Positions 43,494 to 55,762 of a stretch of DNA of 64,000 nucleotides are shown piece by piece (positions within the stretch are counted from its first letter, which is position 1; each line of letters starts with the position of its first letter). The stretch comes from Streptomyces sp. Mut1 (GTDB lineage: Bacteria > Actinomycetota > Actinomycetes > Streptomycetales > Streptomycetaceae). Under the pieces are notes generated by a model, which saw only the letters and a list, made by a program, of their open reading frames with translations, ran no database searches and was not told the origin of the DNA. The stretch spans positions 1,054,001 through 1,118,000 of the forward strand of contig NZ_CP120997.1 in assembly GCF_030719295.1 (NCBI RefSeq), read 5' to 3'. The translations under genes were made by a program, and so were the position numbers.

Positions 43494-44723
43494 GTGAGCA
43501 GCGACCCGTGGGGCCGAGTCGATGAGACGGGCACCGTGTACGTGCGTACAGCCGACGGCGAGCAGGTCGTCGGATCGTGGCAGGCCGGTTCACCGGAGGA
43601 GGCCCTGGCCTACTTCGAGCGCAAGTACGAGGGCATTGTGGTCGAGATCGGCCTCCTCGAACGGCGGGTGAAGACCACCGATCTGTCCGCGAAGGACGCG
43701 ACGACCGCCATCGAGCATCTGCGTGGCCAGGTCGACGAGCACCACGCCGTCGGCGACCTGGACGCGCTGCGCAAGCGGCTGGACGCGCTGGTCGCGACGG
43801 TCGAGTCGCGGCGTGAGGAGCGCAAGGCGCAGAAGGCGAAGCAGGCCGACGAGGCGAAGCACTCCAAGGAGGCCCTGGTCGCCGAGGCCGAGGAGCTGGC
43901 GCAGAGCGAGCAGTGGCGCTCCGCGGGCGAGCGGCTCCGTGCTCTCGTGGACACGTGGAAGGGCCTGCCGCGGCTCGACCGCAAGTCCGACGACGAGCTG
44001 TGGCACCGCTTCTCGCACGCCCGCTCGGCGTTCTCCAAGCGCCGCAAGGCGCACTTCGCCTCGCTGGACGCCCAGCGCGAGGAGGCCCGCAAGGCCAAGG
44101 AGAAGCTGGTCGCCGAGGCCGAGGCGCTGTCCGGGTCCACGGACTGGGGGGCCACGGCCGCCCGCTACCGCGACCTGATGACGCAGTGGAAGGCGGCCGG
44201 CCGCGCCCAGCGCGAGGCGGAGGACGAACTGTGGAACCGTTTCCGCGGTGCGCAGGACGTCTTCTTCGCCGCCCGCGGCGAGGTCTTCGCGGAGCGTGAC
44301 GCGGAGCAGGGCGAGAACCTCAAGTTGAAGGAGGAGCTCGCCGACGAGGCCGAGAAGCTGGTGCCGGTGAAGGACCTGAAGGCGGCCAGGGCCGCGTTCC
44401 GGGGTCTCAACGAGCGCTGGGAGGCCATCGGCCACGTGCCGCGTGACGCCCGTCCGAAGGTCGAGGGGCGGATGCAGGCGGTGGAGCGGGCGCTCCAGGA
44501 GGCCGAGGAGTCCGAGTGGCGCCGGACGAACCCGGAGGCGCGTGCCCGTGCCGCGGGTCTGACCGGTCAGCTCCAGGCGGCCGTGGACAAGCTGCGTACG
44601 CAGATCGACACGGCCCGCGCCTCGGGCAACAACGCCCGCGCGGACAAGCTGGCCCGCGAGCTGGAGGGCCGGCAGGCGCTGCTGGACCAGGCGCTCAAGG
44701 GCCTGGAGGAGTTCGGCGGCTGA
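43494..44723 (+). CDS. DUF349-domain protein
   Basis: Function unknown. 409 aa from the GTG at 43494, with GGAGGA upstream. It is a highly charged, mostly helical protein with three or four DUF349 repeats: WRSAGERLRALVDTWKGLPRL, WGATAARYRDLMTQWKAAGRA and KAARAAFRGLNERWEAIGHVP. The first ~50 residues are a beta segment (GTVYVRTADGEQVVGSW). It probably forms coiled coils. DUF349 proteins have been tied to nucleoid or ribosome-related stress in other bacteria, but I do not assign a role. It is followed by a strong terminator. Confidence 0.85.
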   Translation: MSSDPWGRVDETGTVYVRTADGEQVVGSWQAGSPEEALAYFERKYEGIVVEIGLLERRVKTTDLSAKDATTAIEHLRGQVDEHHAVGDLDALRKRLDALVATVESRREERKAQKAKQADEAKHSKEALVAEAEELAQSEQWRSAGERLRALVDTWKGLPRLDRKSDDELWHRFSHARSAFSKRRKAHFASLDAQREEARKAKEKLVAEAEALSGSTDWGATAARYRDLMTQWKAAGRAQREAEDELWNRFRGAQDVFFAARGEVFAERDAEQGENLKLKEELADEAEKLVPVKDLKAARAAFRGLNERWEAIGHVPRDARPKVEGRMQAVERALQEAEESEWRRTNPEARARAAGLTGQLQAAVDKLRTQIDTARASGNNARADKLARELEGRQALLDQALKGLEEFGG

Positions 44724-44741
44724 CGTCGCACGCATGTCCCG

Positions 44742-44773
44742 GGGGCCTTTCCGCGTTCGCGCGGGAAGGCCCC
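44742..44773 (+). terminator. DUF349 terminator
   Basis: A 14-bp stem with one mismatch (44742-44755 with 44760-44773) and a stable TTCG tetraloop, followed by TTCCCC. 19 nt after the stop codon. Confidence 0.8.
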
Positions 44774-44935
44774 TTCCCCGTGGGGCGGCGTGGACGGCAA
44801 TGAGAAGGCCGTGACAACTGCCGGAACGCAGCAGTGATCCGGGGCGGGCCCGGAAGCGATGATCTTCGCACCGGCGTGCTTCGCGCTCTCGCCGGCTTCG
44901 CCGAGTTCACTTACGCATCTGAGGCAGGTTCACCG

Positions 44936-45547
44936 ATGAGACTGACCCGCGTCGCCCTGACCGCGGCGGCCACCGCCCTCGCCCCGGCCCTTCTTCTGTC
45001 CGGCCCGGCCTTCGCCGCCGGGACGGCGTCCCCGCCGGCCGCCAACGCCGCCGCCTCGACGCCGGCGGGCCACGGCTCCGACCTCCCGGTGGACGACATG
45101 TCCGACGACGACGTCCGCGTCGCGGTCGTCCGCCTGCTCGCCGACCCGGCCTCCGGGAAGCGGGTCGTGAAGGAGGTCAACGCGCTCCTCGACGCCAACG
45201 ACCCGGCGCAGATGCGCGAGTGGCTGAAGACGGGCTACCCGCTCGCCCAGGCCGAGGACGACAGCGTCGCCCTCTTCCGCATCCTCGGCAGTCCGGCCTC
45301 CGGCAAGCGCGTCATCAAGGAGATCAACGCGCTCCTCGACAACGGCACCGCCCAGGAGATCCGCGAGTGGCTGGACAACGGCTACCGCCTCGCCCAGGCC
45401 GAGGACGACAGCGTCGCCCTCTTCCGCATGCTCGGCGAGCCGGACATCAGCGACGCGATGCGCGCCGCCGTCATCGAGGCCATCCAGGGCACGCCCGAGG
45501 AGATGCGGTACTTCCTGGAGCACGGCCAGTACGAGGTCGACGCGTAG
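44936..45547 (+). CDS. secreted ALF-repeat protein
   Basis: 203 aa from the ATG at 44936, with GAGG upstream. The open frame reaches 34 codons further upstream, but the signal peptide starts here: MRLTRVALTA, hydrophobic core, cleavage likely after GPAFA (about residue 27). After a Ala/Pro linker come three ALF-type repeats at about residues 61-108, 110-158 and 159-203. They share LLADPASGKRVVKEVNALLD, MREWLKTGYPLAQAEDD and related pieces. The ALF repeat has no assigned biochemical function. It is probably exported by Sec. It converges on relA with 5 nt between stops. Confidence 0.85.
   Translation: MRLTRVALTAAATALAPALLLSGPAFAAGTASPPAANAAASTPAGHGSDLPVDDMSDDDVRVAVVRLLADPASGKRVVKEVNALLDANDPAQMREWLKTGYPLAQAEDDSVALFRILGSPASGKRVIKEINALLDNGTAQEIREWLDNGYRLAQAEDDSVALFRMLGEPDISDAMRAAVIEAIQGTPEEMRYFLEHGQYEVDA
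45242..45429 (+). repeat. 41-nt perfect direct repeat in the ALF gene
   Basis: The segment 45242-45282 recurs without a mismatch at 45389-45429, a 147-nt (49-codon) period. It encodes the end of one ALF repeat and the start of the next. Identity at third codon positions suggests recent duplication or gene conversion. Confidence 0.85.
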
Positions 45548-45552
45548 GCCCT

Positions 45553-48114
<2,562 letters not shown>

Positions 48115-48211
48115 GAGCGCTCCTCGTGCGGATCCGGACACCCGGAAGGGCCATCGTATCGACCCGACGGCCAGTCCTCCCCCGGGGACCGTGAGAGCCC
48201 TGACAACGCCG

Positions 48212-48241
48212 GAGGGCACCCGGTTGTTCCCGGGTGCCCTC
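48212..48241 (-). terminator. terminator between apt and relA
   Basis: A perfect 12-bp stem (48212-48223 with 48230-48241) with a 6-nt loop, 43 nt after the apt stop and 98 nt before the relA start. relA may thus have its own promoter. Confidence 0.65.
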
Positions 48242-48284
48242 TTCGGTGCACGTGTCGCTGTGCCGGCTACGGCACGGCGGGCGC

Positions 48285-48836
48285 TCAGACCGTGATCAGG
48301 GCCTCCAGCGGAGCGCCCCGCAGGTTCTCCTCCAGACGGGCCCGTCCGGCCAGGAAGCCCAGCTCCATGAGGACGGCGACCCCGGCGACCTGGGCACCGG
48401 CCCTGCGGATCAGCTCCAGGGAGGCACCGGCGGTGCCGCCGGTGGCCAGGACGTCGTCGATGACCATGATCCGGTCGTCGGCGGACAGGTCCTCCGCGTG
48501 GATCTCGATCTCCGCGGTGCCGTACTCCAGCTCGTACGCCTGGCTGAGCGTGGCGCCCGGCAGCTTGCCGGCCTTGCGGACGGGTACGAAGCCGAGGCCG
48601 GCCCGGATCGCGACGGGCGCGGCCAGGATGAACCCGCGGGCCTCCAGGCCGACGATCTTCGTGGCGCCGTGCCGCAGGCACAGCTCCGCGAGGCTGTCGG
48701 TGAGGGCCGTGAACGCGACCGGGTCCGCGAGCAGCGGGGTGATGTCCTTGAACATCACGCCCGGCTTCGGGTAGTCCGCGACGTCACGGATGCGGCTGAG
48801 CAGCAGTTCTCTCGTGCTCTCCGTGGTGCTGGTCAT
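48285..48836 (-). CDS. apt: adenine phosphoribosyltransferase
   Basis: Salvages adenine to AMP with PRPP. 183 aa from the ATG at 48836, which shares one nt with the secF stop (TGATG). The type I PRT signature is [21 protein letters not shown] (about residues 125-145), and the hood segment is [15 protein letters not shown]. secD-secF-apt-relA is a conserved order. Purine salvage beside the stringent response enzyme is common. Confidence 0.95.
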   Translation of the reverse strand: MTSTTESTRELLLSRIRDVADYPKPGVMFKDITPLLADPVAFTALTDSLAELCLRHGATKIVGLEARGFILAAPVAIRAGLGFVPVRKAGKLPGATLSQAYELEYGTAEIEIHAEDLSADDRIMVIDDVLATGGTAGASLELIRRAGAQVAGVAVLMELGFLAGRARLEENLRGAPLEALITV

Positions 48837-49948
48837 CAGCGCCTTCCCGGGGTGCGGCCGTGGCCCCTGGGGGGCTGCTGGCGCTGTCCGACGACCGCGC
48901 CGGCGGGTGCGGCGTCCTCGGGGTCCTGGTCCTGGTCGCCCTGCTCGGCCTGTTCGGCCTCGGTGGCCTCGCCCTTGGCGGCGGCCGCCGCGCGCTTGGC
49001 GAGGACCCGCTTCTTCAGGGCCTTCATCTGCGGGTCCCGTTCCTTGAGGTCGGCGACCAGCGGGGTGGCGATGAAGATCGAGGAGTAGGCACCGGCCGCG
49101 AGGCCGACGAAGAGGGCGAGCGAGATGTCGTTCAGCATGCCGGCGCCGAGGACGCCGCCGCCGATGAACAGCAGACCGGCGACCGGGAGCAGGGCGACGA
49201 CGGTGGTGTTGATCGAGCGGATCAGCGTGCCGTTGATGGAGCGGTTGGCGATCTCGCTGTAGGTCCACCGGGTCTGCTTGGTGATCCCCTTCGTGCCCTC
49301 CTTGAGGCTGTCGAAGACGACGACCGTGTCGTAGAGGGAGTAACCGAGGATGGTCAGCAGACCGATCACGGTGCCCGGGGTGACCTCGAAGCCGACCAGG
49401 GCGTAGACGCCGACCGTGATGGTGATGTCGTGGATCAGCGCGACGAGGGCCGCGATGGCCATCCGCCACTCGAAGGCGATGGCCAGATAGATGACCACAA
49501 GGATCATGAAGATCCCGAGACCGGTCCATGCCTTGTTGGCGATCTGCTCGCCCCAGCTGGGACCGACCAGGTCAGCCGCGATCTTCTCGCGCGGGACGTC
49601 GAGGTCGGCGGCGAGCTTGTCCTGGATCTCGTCGGACTTGGCGGTGTCGACCTCGGTGATCTGAACGCGCAGACCGCCGTTGCCGAGCTTCTGGACGATG
49701 GCCTGGTGGCCGGATGCCTCCGTCGCCAGGTCCTCCGCCTCGGAGACGGACACGCTCGTCTTCGGGGTGGTGAAGACGGCACCGCCCTTGAACTCGATGC
49801 CCATGTTCAGGCCGCTGACCGCCAGGGCGACGATGGCCGTGATGGTGATCAGGACCGAGACGCCGTACCAGATCCTGCGGTTGCCCATGAAGTCGTAGCC
49901 GACCTCGCCGCGGTAGAGACGGGCGCCGAAATTGCCGAGTCGCGACAT
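48836..49948 (-). CDS. secF: Sec translocon accessory protein SecF
   Basis: Works with SecD at SecYEG, using the proton gradient to drive late protein export. 370 aa from the ATG at 49948, 1 nt after the secD stop, with AAGGAGG inside the secD end. Six transmembrane helices; the P4-like motif GIEFKGGAVF in the first periplasmic part, then LVALIHDITITVGVYAL and GYSLYDTVVVFDSLKEG. The C-terminal 60 residues are a charged, disordered tail. Confidence 0.96.
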   Translation of the reverse strand: MSRLGNFGARLYRGEVGYDFMGNRRIWYGVSVLITITAIVALAVSGLNMGIEFKGGAVFTTPKTSVSVSEAEDLATEASGHQAIVQKLGNGGLRVQITEVDTAKSDEIQDKLAADLDVPREKIAADLVGPSWGEQIANKAWTGLGIFMILVVIYLAIAFEWRMAIAALVALIHDITITVGVYALVGFEVTPGTVIGLLTILGYSLYDTVVVFDSLKEGTKGITKQTRWTYSEIANRSINGTLIRSINTTVVALLPVAGLLFIGGGVLGAGMLNDISLALFVGLAAGAYSSIFIATPLVADLKERDPQMKALKKRVLAKRAAAAAKGEATEAEQAEQGDQDQDPEDAAPAGAVVGQRQQPPRGHGRTPGRR

Positions 49949-49949
49949 C

Positions 49950-51680
49950 TCACGCCTCCTTCGGGTCGGTGGGGGCGTTGACACGGCGGGAGCGGCGCAG
50001 CGGCGGCTTGGCGCCGAGCCGTTTCGGGTCGAGTCCGGACCAGGGGTGACCGCTGGCGAAGAACTTCTTGCGGGCCATGAGCGTCAGGAGCGGCTTGGTG
50101 AAGAGGAACACCACGACGACGTCGAGCAGGGTGGTGAGACCCAGCGTGAACGCGAAGCCCTGGACCTTGCCGACGGTGACCACGAAGAGCACGGCGGCGG
50201 CCAGGAACGACACGAAGTCGGAGACCAGGATGGTGCGCCGGGCCCGCGGCCAGCCCCGCTCGACGGCGGGGCGCAGCGTGCGGCCCTCGCGGATCTCGTC
50301 CCGTACGCGTTCGAAGTACACGATGAAGGAGTCCGCGGTGATACCGATGGCCACGATGGCACCGCATACGGCCGGCAGGTTCAGCGCGAAGCCGATGGCG
50401 GGGCCGAGCAGCGCCATGATCGTGTAGCTCAGGATGCCGGAGACCAGGAGGCTGAGCAGGGCGATGAACGCCAGCCCGCGGTAGTAGGCCACCAGGTAGA
50501 TGATCACGAGGGCCAGGCCGATGGCGCCGGCGATGAGGCCGGCCTTCAGCTGCTCGCCACCGAGCGCGGCGGTGACGGTGGTGACGCTCTGCTCTTTGAA
50601 GGAGAGCGGCAGCGCACCGTAGGAGAGCACGTTGGCCAGGTCCTCGGCGGACTGCTGGGTGAAGCTGCCGGAGATCTCGGCGCTGCCGCTGAGGGTCTCG
50701 TTGACGCGGGGGGCGGAGACGACCTCGCCGTCCAGCGCGATGGCGAACTGGTTCTGCGGCTCCTGCTGCGCGGAGAGCTTCTTGGTGATCGTCTGGAACT
50801 GCTTGGAGCCCTTGCCGGAGAACTCCATCTGGACGATCCACATGCCGCGCTGCTGGTCGAAGTTGGCCTTGGCGCTGTCGACCTCGGTGCCGGACACCTC
50901 GGCCGGGCCGAGCACGTACTTCGCGTCGCCCTCGGAGCTGCACGCCAGGACCGTGTCGGTGGACTTGCCGCCCTGGGCGGCCTTGGAGCGTGAGGCCTCG
51001 TTGGAGCAGTCGAGCTCCTCGAACTGCTTCTGCAGCTTCGCGGCGGCGGCCTCGTCCTCGGCGGACGCGGAGGCGCTGGCCTCCGGCGAGGCGTCGGTCT
51101 TCAGGGCGCCGGTGACCGCGCGGCCCTGGGTGGTGGCGCTCGCACTCGGCGACGACGAGGAGCCGGTGGCCTTGTCGCCGTCGTCCGCCTTCTCGGAGGC
51201 CGTGGCGCTCGGCGACGGGGAGGAGCTGGCCTTGCCGGAGGGCGAGGCGCTGGGCTCAGGGGTGGGCGACCCCTGGGCGACGGTCAGCACCGGCCGGAAG
51301 TAGAGCTTGGCGGTGGTACCGACCTGCTCACGGGCCTGGGCGGAGTTCGTGCCCTTGGGGATGTTGACGATGATGTTGCGATCGCCCTGGGTCTGGACCT
51401 CTGCCTCGGAGACACCAAGACCGTTGACGCGGCGTTCCATGATCTGGACCGCGGTGTCCATGTTGGTCTTGTTGATCGCCTTTTCCTGGCCCGGTTCGGC
51501 TTTCGCCTCCAGCGTGATGGAGGTGCCGCCGGCCAGGTCGATGCCGAGTCGCGGCGTCGGCTGGTGGGCCAGGAACATCCCGCCGGTGAGGGCGACCATG
51601 GCGATCAGGATCAGAGCCAGGGAACGCCCCGGCTTCCCCTGACCGCCGGATGCTCCCCGGCCCTTCTTCGGTGCTGCCAC
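49950..51680 (-). CDS. secD: Sec translocon accessory protein SecD
   Basis: Partner of SecF. 576 aa from the GTG at 51680; a stretch of further open frame upstream has no better start. The signature GIDLAGGTSITLEA starts the periplasmic P1 domain. The P1 region carries a long Ser/Ala/Pro-rich insert at about residues 135-215, absent from E. coli SecD and probably unstructured. The membrane half starts near residue 375 (LKAGLIAGAIGLALVIIYLVAYY) with AIGITADSFIVYFERVRDEI. yajC lies 147 nt upstream. Confidence 0.95.
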   Translation of the reverse strand: MAAPKKGRGASGGQGKPGRSLALILIAMVALTGGMFLAHQPTPRLGIDLAGGTSITLEAKAEPGQEKAINKTNMDTAVQIMERRVNGLGVSEAEVQTQGDRNIIVNIPKGTNSAQAREQVGTTAKLYFRPVLTVAQGSPTPEPSASPSGKASSSPSPSATASEKADDGDKATGSSSSPSASATTQGRAVTGALKTDASPEASASASAEDEAAAAKLQKQFEELDCSNEASRSKAAQGGKSTDTVLACSSEGDAKYVLGPAEVSGTEVDSAKANFDQQRGMWIVQMEFSGKGSKQFQTITKKLSAQQEPQNQFAIALDGEVVSAPRVNETLSGSAEISGSFTQQSAEDLANVLSYGALPLSFKEQSVTTVTAALGGEQLKAGLIAGAIGLALVIIYLVAYYRGLAFIALLSLLVSGILSYTIMALLGPAIGFALNLPAVCGAIVAIGITADSFIVYFERVRDEIREGRTLRPAVERGWPRARRTILVSDFVSFLAAAVLFVVTVGKVQGFAFTLGLTTLLDVVVVFLFTKPLLTLMARKKFFASGHPWSGLDPKRLGAKPPLRRSRRVNAPTDPKEA

Positions 51681-51827
51681 CTTGTCGTTTCTCCCTAGTC
51701 CAACCGCCCCGCGCCGGGTGTGCGCCCAAGCGGCCACGAAGTTTAGTGGGGACCCGCCCCCGTGAAGGAGCGCACGGACCGGGGACGGCCGGATGCCTGC
51801 CGGCTCACGGCCTCCCCGGGTCGTGTG

Positions 51828-52313
51828 CTACTTCGCGTCGGTCTCGCCGTCGGCCTTGCCCTCGGACTTCTTGTCGTCCTTGGCCTCGGCCGGCTCGTCG
51901 CCCTCGTCCGAGCCGGTCTTCTTGACCAGGTCGGTCTTCGCCTCGTCGGCGTCGTCGGCGGTGTCGAGCTCGGTCAGCGAGGAGGCGTCGTCGGGCACGA
52001 TGGCGCCGTCGACGTCGAGCTCCTCCTCCTCTTCGCCGTGGACGATGCGGTTGTACTCCGCGTCGTCCAGGACCGCGCCGATGGCGTTCTTGGCGTAGAT
52101 GGCGTGGACGCCGGGAGCGACTTCGAGGGTGACCGTGTCGTCGTGAAGCTCCTTGACGGTGGCGTACATGCCCCCGATCGTCCGGACGCCGGTGCCGGGC
52201 TGCATTTCATTGCGCATGGCCGCAGCCGCCGCCTGCTTCTTCTTGGCGGACCGCGTCATCAGGAACATGGCCCCGATGAGCACGATGAAGGGGAGGAGAG
52301 TCACGGGATTCAC
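51828..52313 (-). CDS. yajC: preprotein translocase subunit YajC
   Basis: Small SecDF-associated membrane protein. 161 aa from the GTG at 52313 with AGGA upstream; one N-terminal helix (TLLPFIVLIGAMFLM), then the YajC core (AMRNEMQPGTGVRTIGGMYATV, then LEVAPGVHAIYAKNAIGAVLDD). The last 50 residues are an unusually long Asp/Glu/Lys tail. It lies between ruvB and secD. Confidence 0.94.
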   Translation of the reverse strand: MNPVTLLPFIVLIGAMFLMTRSAKKKQAAAAAMRNEMQPGTGVRTIGGMYATVKELHDDTVTLEVAPGVHAIYAKNAIGAVLDDAEYNRIVHGEEEEELDVDGAIVPDDASSLTELDTADDADEAKTDLVKKTGSDEGDEPAEAKDDKKSEGKADGETDAK

Positions 52314-52477
52314 GGGACGATTTTCCTTCGCACGACCGCATTGGAAAGCGGCCTGGTATACGGGGGTGGGTACACCGACCGTTAAGGGCGGCATCGGCGG
52401 AGTCTAAGCGAGTCCGCATCGATGGAACAACGCCCAGCATGGCACCGTGGTTCCGCTTCCGGTCAACCTGTGACGCA

Positions 52478-53551
52478 TCACGCCCCGAACAGGCCCTGTT
52501 GTCCCTTTCCGCCTTGCTGGGGAGGAACGAGTCCCAGATGGGCCCAGGCGGCAGGCGTGGCCACCCGCCCGCGCGGTGTCCTGGCCAGCAGTCCCTCCCG
52601 TACGAGGAAGGGCTCGGCGACCTCCTCGACCGTCTCGCGCTCCTCCCCCACGGCGACCGCGAGGGTGGACAGGCCGACCGGTCCGCCGCCGAAGAGCTTC
52701 AGCAGGGCGCCGAGCACCGCCCGGTCCAGCCGGTCCAGGCCCCTGGCGTCCACCTCGTACACCCCGAGGGCCGCCGCCGCGATCTCGCGGTCGATCCTGC
52801 CGTCGGCCTTGACCTGGGCGTAGTCCCGGACCCGGCGCAGCAGCCGGTTGGCGATGCGGGGGGTGCCGCGGGAGCGTCCGGCGATCTCCGCGCCGCCTTC
52901 GGCGTCCAGCTCGACGTCGAGCAGGCGGGCCGAGCGGTGAATCACCCGTTCCAGTTCGGCGGGGGCGTAGAACTCCATGTGTCCGGTGAAGCCGAAGCGG
53001 TCGCGCAGCGGGGGCGGCAGCAGACCGGCCCGGGTGGTGGCGCCGACCAGGGTGAAGGGCGGCAGCTCCAGCGGGATGGCGGTGGCACCGGGGCCCTTGC
53101 CGACGATCACGTCGACCCGGAAGTCCTCCATGGCCATGTAGAGCATTTCCTCGGCGGGCCGGGACATGCGGTGGATCTCGTCGAGGAAGAGGACCTCGCC
53201 CTCCTGGAGCGAGGACAGGATCGCCGCGAGGTCGCCCGCGTGCTGGATGGCGGGGCCCGAGGTGATCCGGATCGGCGCGTTCATCTCCGCCGCGATGATC
53301 ATGGAGAGGGTGGTCTTGCCGAGGCCGGGCGCGCCGGAGAGCAGCACGTGGTCGGCGGTGGCGCCGCGGGCGCGGGCGGCCTTGAGGACCAGGTCGAGCT
53401 GTTCGCGGACCTTCTCCTGGCCGACGAACTCGTCCAGGTCCTTGGGGCGCAGCGCCGCCTCGACCGCGGTGTCCTCGCCGTCCGCGCCGGCGTCGACCAG
53501 CCGGTCGTCGAACCGCTCGCCGGTGTCGGTTCCGGTGTCGTCCCAGTTCAT
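52478..53551 (-). CDS. ruvB: Holliday junction branch-migration ATPase RuvB
   Basis: AAA+ motor of the RuvAB complex. 357 aa. Walker [14 protein letters not shown], Walker [20 protein letters not shown], sensor [18 protein letters not shown] (with the arginine finger) and the winged-helix C-domain ([13 protein letters not shown]). The ATG at 53551 gives a short acidic leader typical of Streptomyces. It is last in ruvC-ruvA-ruvB; the gap to ruvA is 79 nt. Confidence 0.97.
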   Translation of the reverse strand: MNWDDTGTDTGERFDDRLVDAGADGEDTAVEAALRPKDLDEFVGQEKVREQLDLVLKAARARGATADHVLLSGAPGLGKTTLSMIIAAEMNAPIRITSGPAIQHAGDLAAILSSLQEGEVLFLDEIHRMSRPAEEMLYMAMEDFRVDVIVGKGPGATAIPLELPPFTLVGATTRAGLLPPPLRDRFGFTGHMEFYAPAELERVIHRSARLLDVELDAEGGAEIAGRSRGTPRIANRLLRRVRDYAQVKADGRIDREIAAAALGVYEVDARGLDRLDRAVLGALLKLFGGGPVGLSTLAVAVGEERETVEEVAEPFLVREGLLARTPRGRVATPAAWAHLGLVPPQQGGKGQQGLFGA

Positions 53552-53630
53552 CTCGTCTGTCCCGCCTCGGATGTTTCGGTGCGCGGCCGTACGGTGCCCG
53601 GCCGGGCGTGAAGGGTGGCCCCGGGTCCGC

Positions 53631-54257
53631 TCAGCGCGCGCGGTTGAGGGTCTGCAGGGCGGCGCGCAGCAGCTGCGGCACGGGCGGCCGGCCGCCGGCC
53701 GCGAGGGCTTCCTCGGCCTGCGGTGCCACGGCGGCGACCGCCTCGTCCGCCTCGCGGGTGGCGTAGCCGAGGCCGATCAGGGCGGCCTGGAGCTGGTCCC
53801 GCCAGGAGGCGGAGACGGGGGCGCCGATGCCTTGTCCCGCGGCGTGCGCGCCGACCGGTTCGCCGAGCCGGTCCTTCAGTTCGAGCAGGAGCTTCTGGGC
53901 GCCCTTCTTGCCGATGCCTGAGACGGCGGTGAGCGCCTTCTCGTCGCCGGTGGCCACGGCGACGCGCAGGGCGTCGGGGCTGTGGGTGGCCAGCATCGCC
54001 TGGGCGAGCCGGGGGCCGACGCCGCTGGCGGTCTGGAGCAGCTCGAAGATCTGGCGTTCGTCGTCGTCGGCGAAGCCGTAGAGCGTCAGCGAGTCCTCGC
54101 GAACGACGAGGGAGGTGGCGAGCCTGGCCTCCTGGCCGATGCGCAGGGCGGCCAGGGTGCCCGGCGCGCACTGGACGGCCATGCCGATGCCGCCGACCTC
54201 GATCACGGCCGTGGTCGGGGCGAGCGCGGCGACGGGGCCGCTGACGAAGGCGATCAT
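53631..54257 (-). CDS. ruvA: Holliday junction-binding protein RuvA
   Basis: Binds four-way junctions and loads RuvB. 208 aa from the ATG at 54257, overlapping the ruvC stop by 4 nt. N-terminal OB domain ([25 protein letters not shown]), two helix-hairpin-helix motifs ([36 protein letters not shown]), a linker and the C-terminal RuvB-contacting domain ([16 protein letters not shown]). Confidence 0.96.
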   Translation of the reverse strand: MIAFVSGPVAALAPTTAVIEVGGIGMAVQCAPGTLAALRIGQEARLATSLVVREDSLTLYGFADDDERQIFELLQTASGVGPRLAQAMLATHSPDALRVAVATGDEKALTAVSGIGKKGAQKLLLELKDRLGEPVGAHAAGQGIGAPVSASWRDQLQAALIGLGYATREADEAVAAVAPQAEEALAAGGRPPVPQLLRAALQTLNRAR

Positions 54258-54823
54258 CGGGGGACCTTCCGGACGGGAACGGCTGCGGTGCGCGGGACGC
54301 GCGGGGTGCGGGCGGCGGCCGCCGCGTGCGCCTGCTGGAGACGGTTGAGCGCGGGGGCACGCCAGATGTGGCAGATGGCGAGCGCCAGCGCGTCGGCGGC
54401 GTCGGCCGGTTTCGGCGGGGCGTCGAGCCTGAGCAGCCTGGTCACCATGGCGCCCACCTGAGCCTTGTCGGCGCGTCCGCTGCCGGACACGGCGGCCTTG
54501 ACCTCGCTGGGCGTGTGCAGGGCGACCGGGATGCCGCGCCGGGACGCGCAGAGCATCGCGACCGCGCTGGCCTGGGCGGTGCCCATGACCGTACGCACGT
54601 TGTGCTGGGCGAAGACCCGCTCCACGGCGACGCAGTCGGGGCTGTGCGTGTCGAGCCATTCCTCGATGCCGCGCTCGATGGCCACCAGGCGGTGGCCGAG
54701 CTCCGCGTCGGCCGGGGTGCGCACGACGCCCACGCCGAGCATGGTGAGCGGCCGGCCCGCGACGCCTTCGACGACGCCGACCCCGCACCTGGTCAGTCCC
54801 GGGTCCACGCCGAGTACCCGCAC
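54254..54823 (-). CDS. ruvC: crossover junction endodeoxyribonuclease RuvC
   Basis: Resolves Holliday junctions. 189 aa from the GTG at 54823. The RNase H-fold acidic residues are in place: D7 (VLGVDPGL), E68 (VAVERVF), D141 and D144 ([12 protein letters not shown]). The C-terminal ~25 residues are a basic, Pro/Ala-rich extension. First gene of ruvC-ruvA-ruvB; overlaps ruvA by 4 nt. Confidence 0.96.
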   Translation of the reverse strand: MRVLGVDPGLTRCGVGVVEGVAGRPLTMLGVGVVRTPADAELGHRLVAIERGIEEWLDTHSPDCVAVERVFAQHNVRTVMGTAQASAVAMLCASRRGIPVALHTPSEVKAAVSGSGRADKAQVGAMVTRLLRLDAPPKPADAADALALAICHIWRAPALNRLQQAHAAAAARTPRVPRTAAVPVRKVPR

Positions 54824-54889
54824 GGTCCGCCCCTCCCTGCCGATCGGTCAACTGTTCCAGCAGGCTATCGGGCGGCACCGACAATGCGG

Positions 54890-54920
54890 CGGGCCGACGG
54901 GGTGTGTCCCCGTCGGCCCG
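54890..54920 (-). terminator. yebC terminator
   Basis: A perfect 13-bp stem (54890-54902 with 54908-54920) and a 5-nt TGTGT loop, 28 nt after the yebC stop. Confidence 0.75.
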
Positions 54921-54948
54921 TCCACGACAGCTGCGCGCGGGGCGCGGC

Positions 54949-55701
54949 TCAGGCGTCGACCTTCTCCATGACCTCGTCGGAGACGTCGAAGTTGGCGAAG
55001 ACGTTCTGCACGTCGTCGCTGTCCTCCAGCGCGTCGATCAGCTTGAAGATCTTGCGCGCGCCCTCCTCGTCGAGGTCCACCTGCATGGTGGGCAGGAAGT
55101 TGGCCTCGGCCGAGTCGTAGTCGATGCCCGCCTCCTGGAGCGCGGTGCGGACCGCGACCATGTCGGTGGCCTCGCTGACGACCTCGTAGCTGTCGCCGAG
55201 GTCGTTGACCTCCTCGGCGCCCGCTTCCAGGACCGCACCGAGCACATCGTCCTCGGACAGTTCGCCCTTGGGGACGATGACGACGCCCTTGCGGTGGAAG
55301 AGGTACGAGACCGAGCCCGGGTCGGCCATCGAACCGCCGTTGCGGGTCATGGCGACCCGTACGTCGGACGCGGCGCGGTTGCGGTTGTCGGTGAGGCACT
55401 CGATGAGCACCGCGACACCATTGGGGCCGTAACCCTCGTACATGATCGTCTGGTAATCGACGCCGCCCGCTTCGAGACCGCCACCGCGCTTGACCGCGGA
55501 GTCGATGTTCTTGTTCGGGACCGAACTCTTCTTCGCCTTCTGAATCGCGTCCACGAGGGTCGGGTTGCCCTCGGGGTCCACACCACCGGTGCGGGCCGCG
55601 ACCTCGATGTTCTTGATCAGCTTCGCGAAGAGCTTGCCGCGCTTGGCGTCAATCACGGCCTTCTTGTGCTTCGTCGTAGCCCATTTAGAGTGGCCGGACA
55701 T
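54949..55701 (-). CDS. yebC: YebC/PmpR family protein
   Basis: Widely conserved; members act as transcriptional regulators or, as shown for some, help ribosomes at proline-rich sites. 250 aa from the ATG at 55701 ([27 protein letters not shown]), with GAAGGAGAAGG upstream; the frame extends 8 codons further. Other family segments: [31 protein letters not shown] and [15 protein letters not shown]. It lies between pdxT and ruvC, as in many bacteria. Confidence 0.95.
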   Translation of the reverse strand: MSGHSKWATTKHKKAVIDAKRGKLFAKLIKNIEVAARTGGVDPEGNPTLVDAIQKAKKSSVPNKNIDSAVKRGGGLEAGGVDYQTIMYEGYGPNGVAVLIECLTDNRNRAASDVRVAMTRNGGSMADPGSVSYLFHRKGVVIVPKGELSEDDVLGAVLEAGAEEVNDLGDSYEVVSEATDMVAVRTALQEAGIDYDSAEANFLPTMQVDLDEEGARKIFKLIDALEDSDDVQNVFANFDVSDEVMEKVDA

Positions 55702-55762
55702 CTGCCTTCTCCTTCGCGTCACCAAATTCCGTACGAACCCGAGAGATCCTACCGGGATCGAG

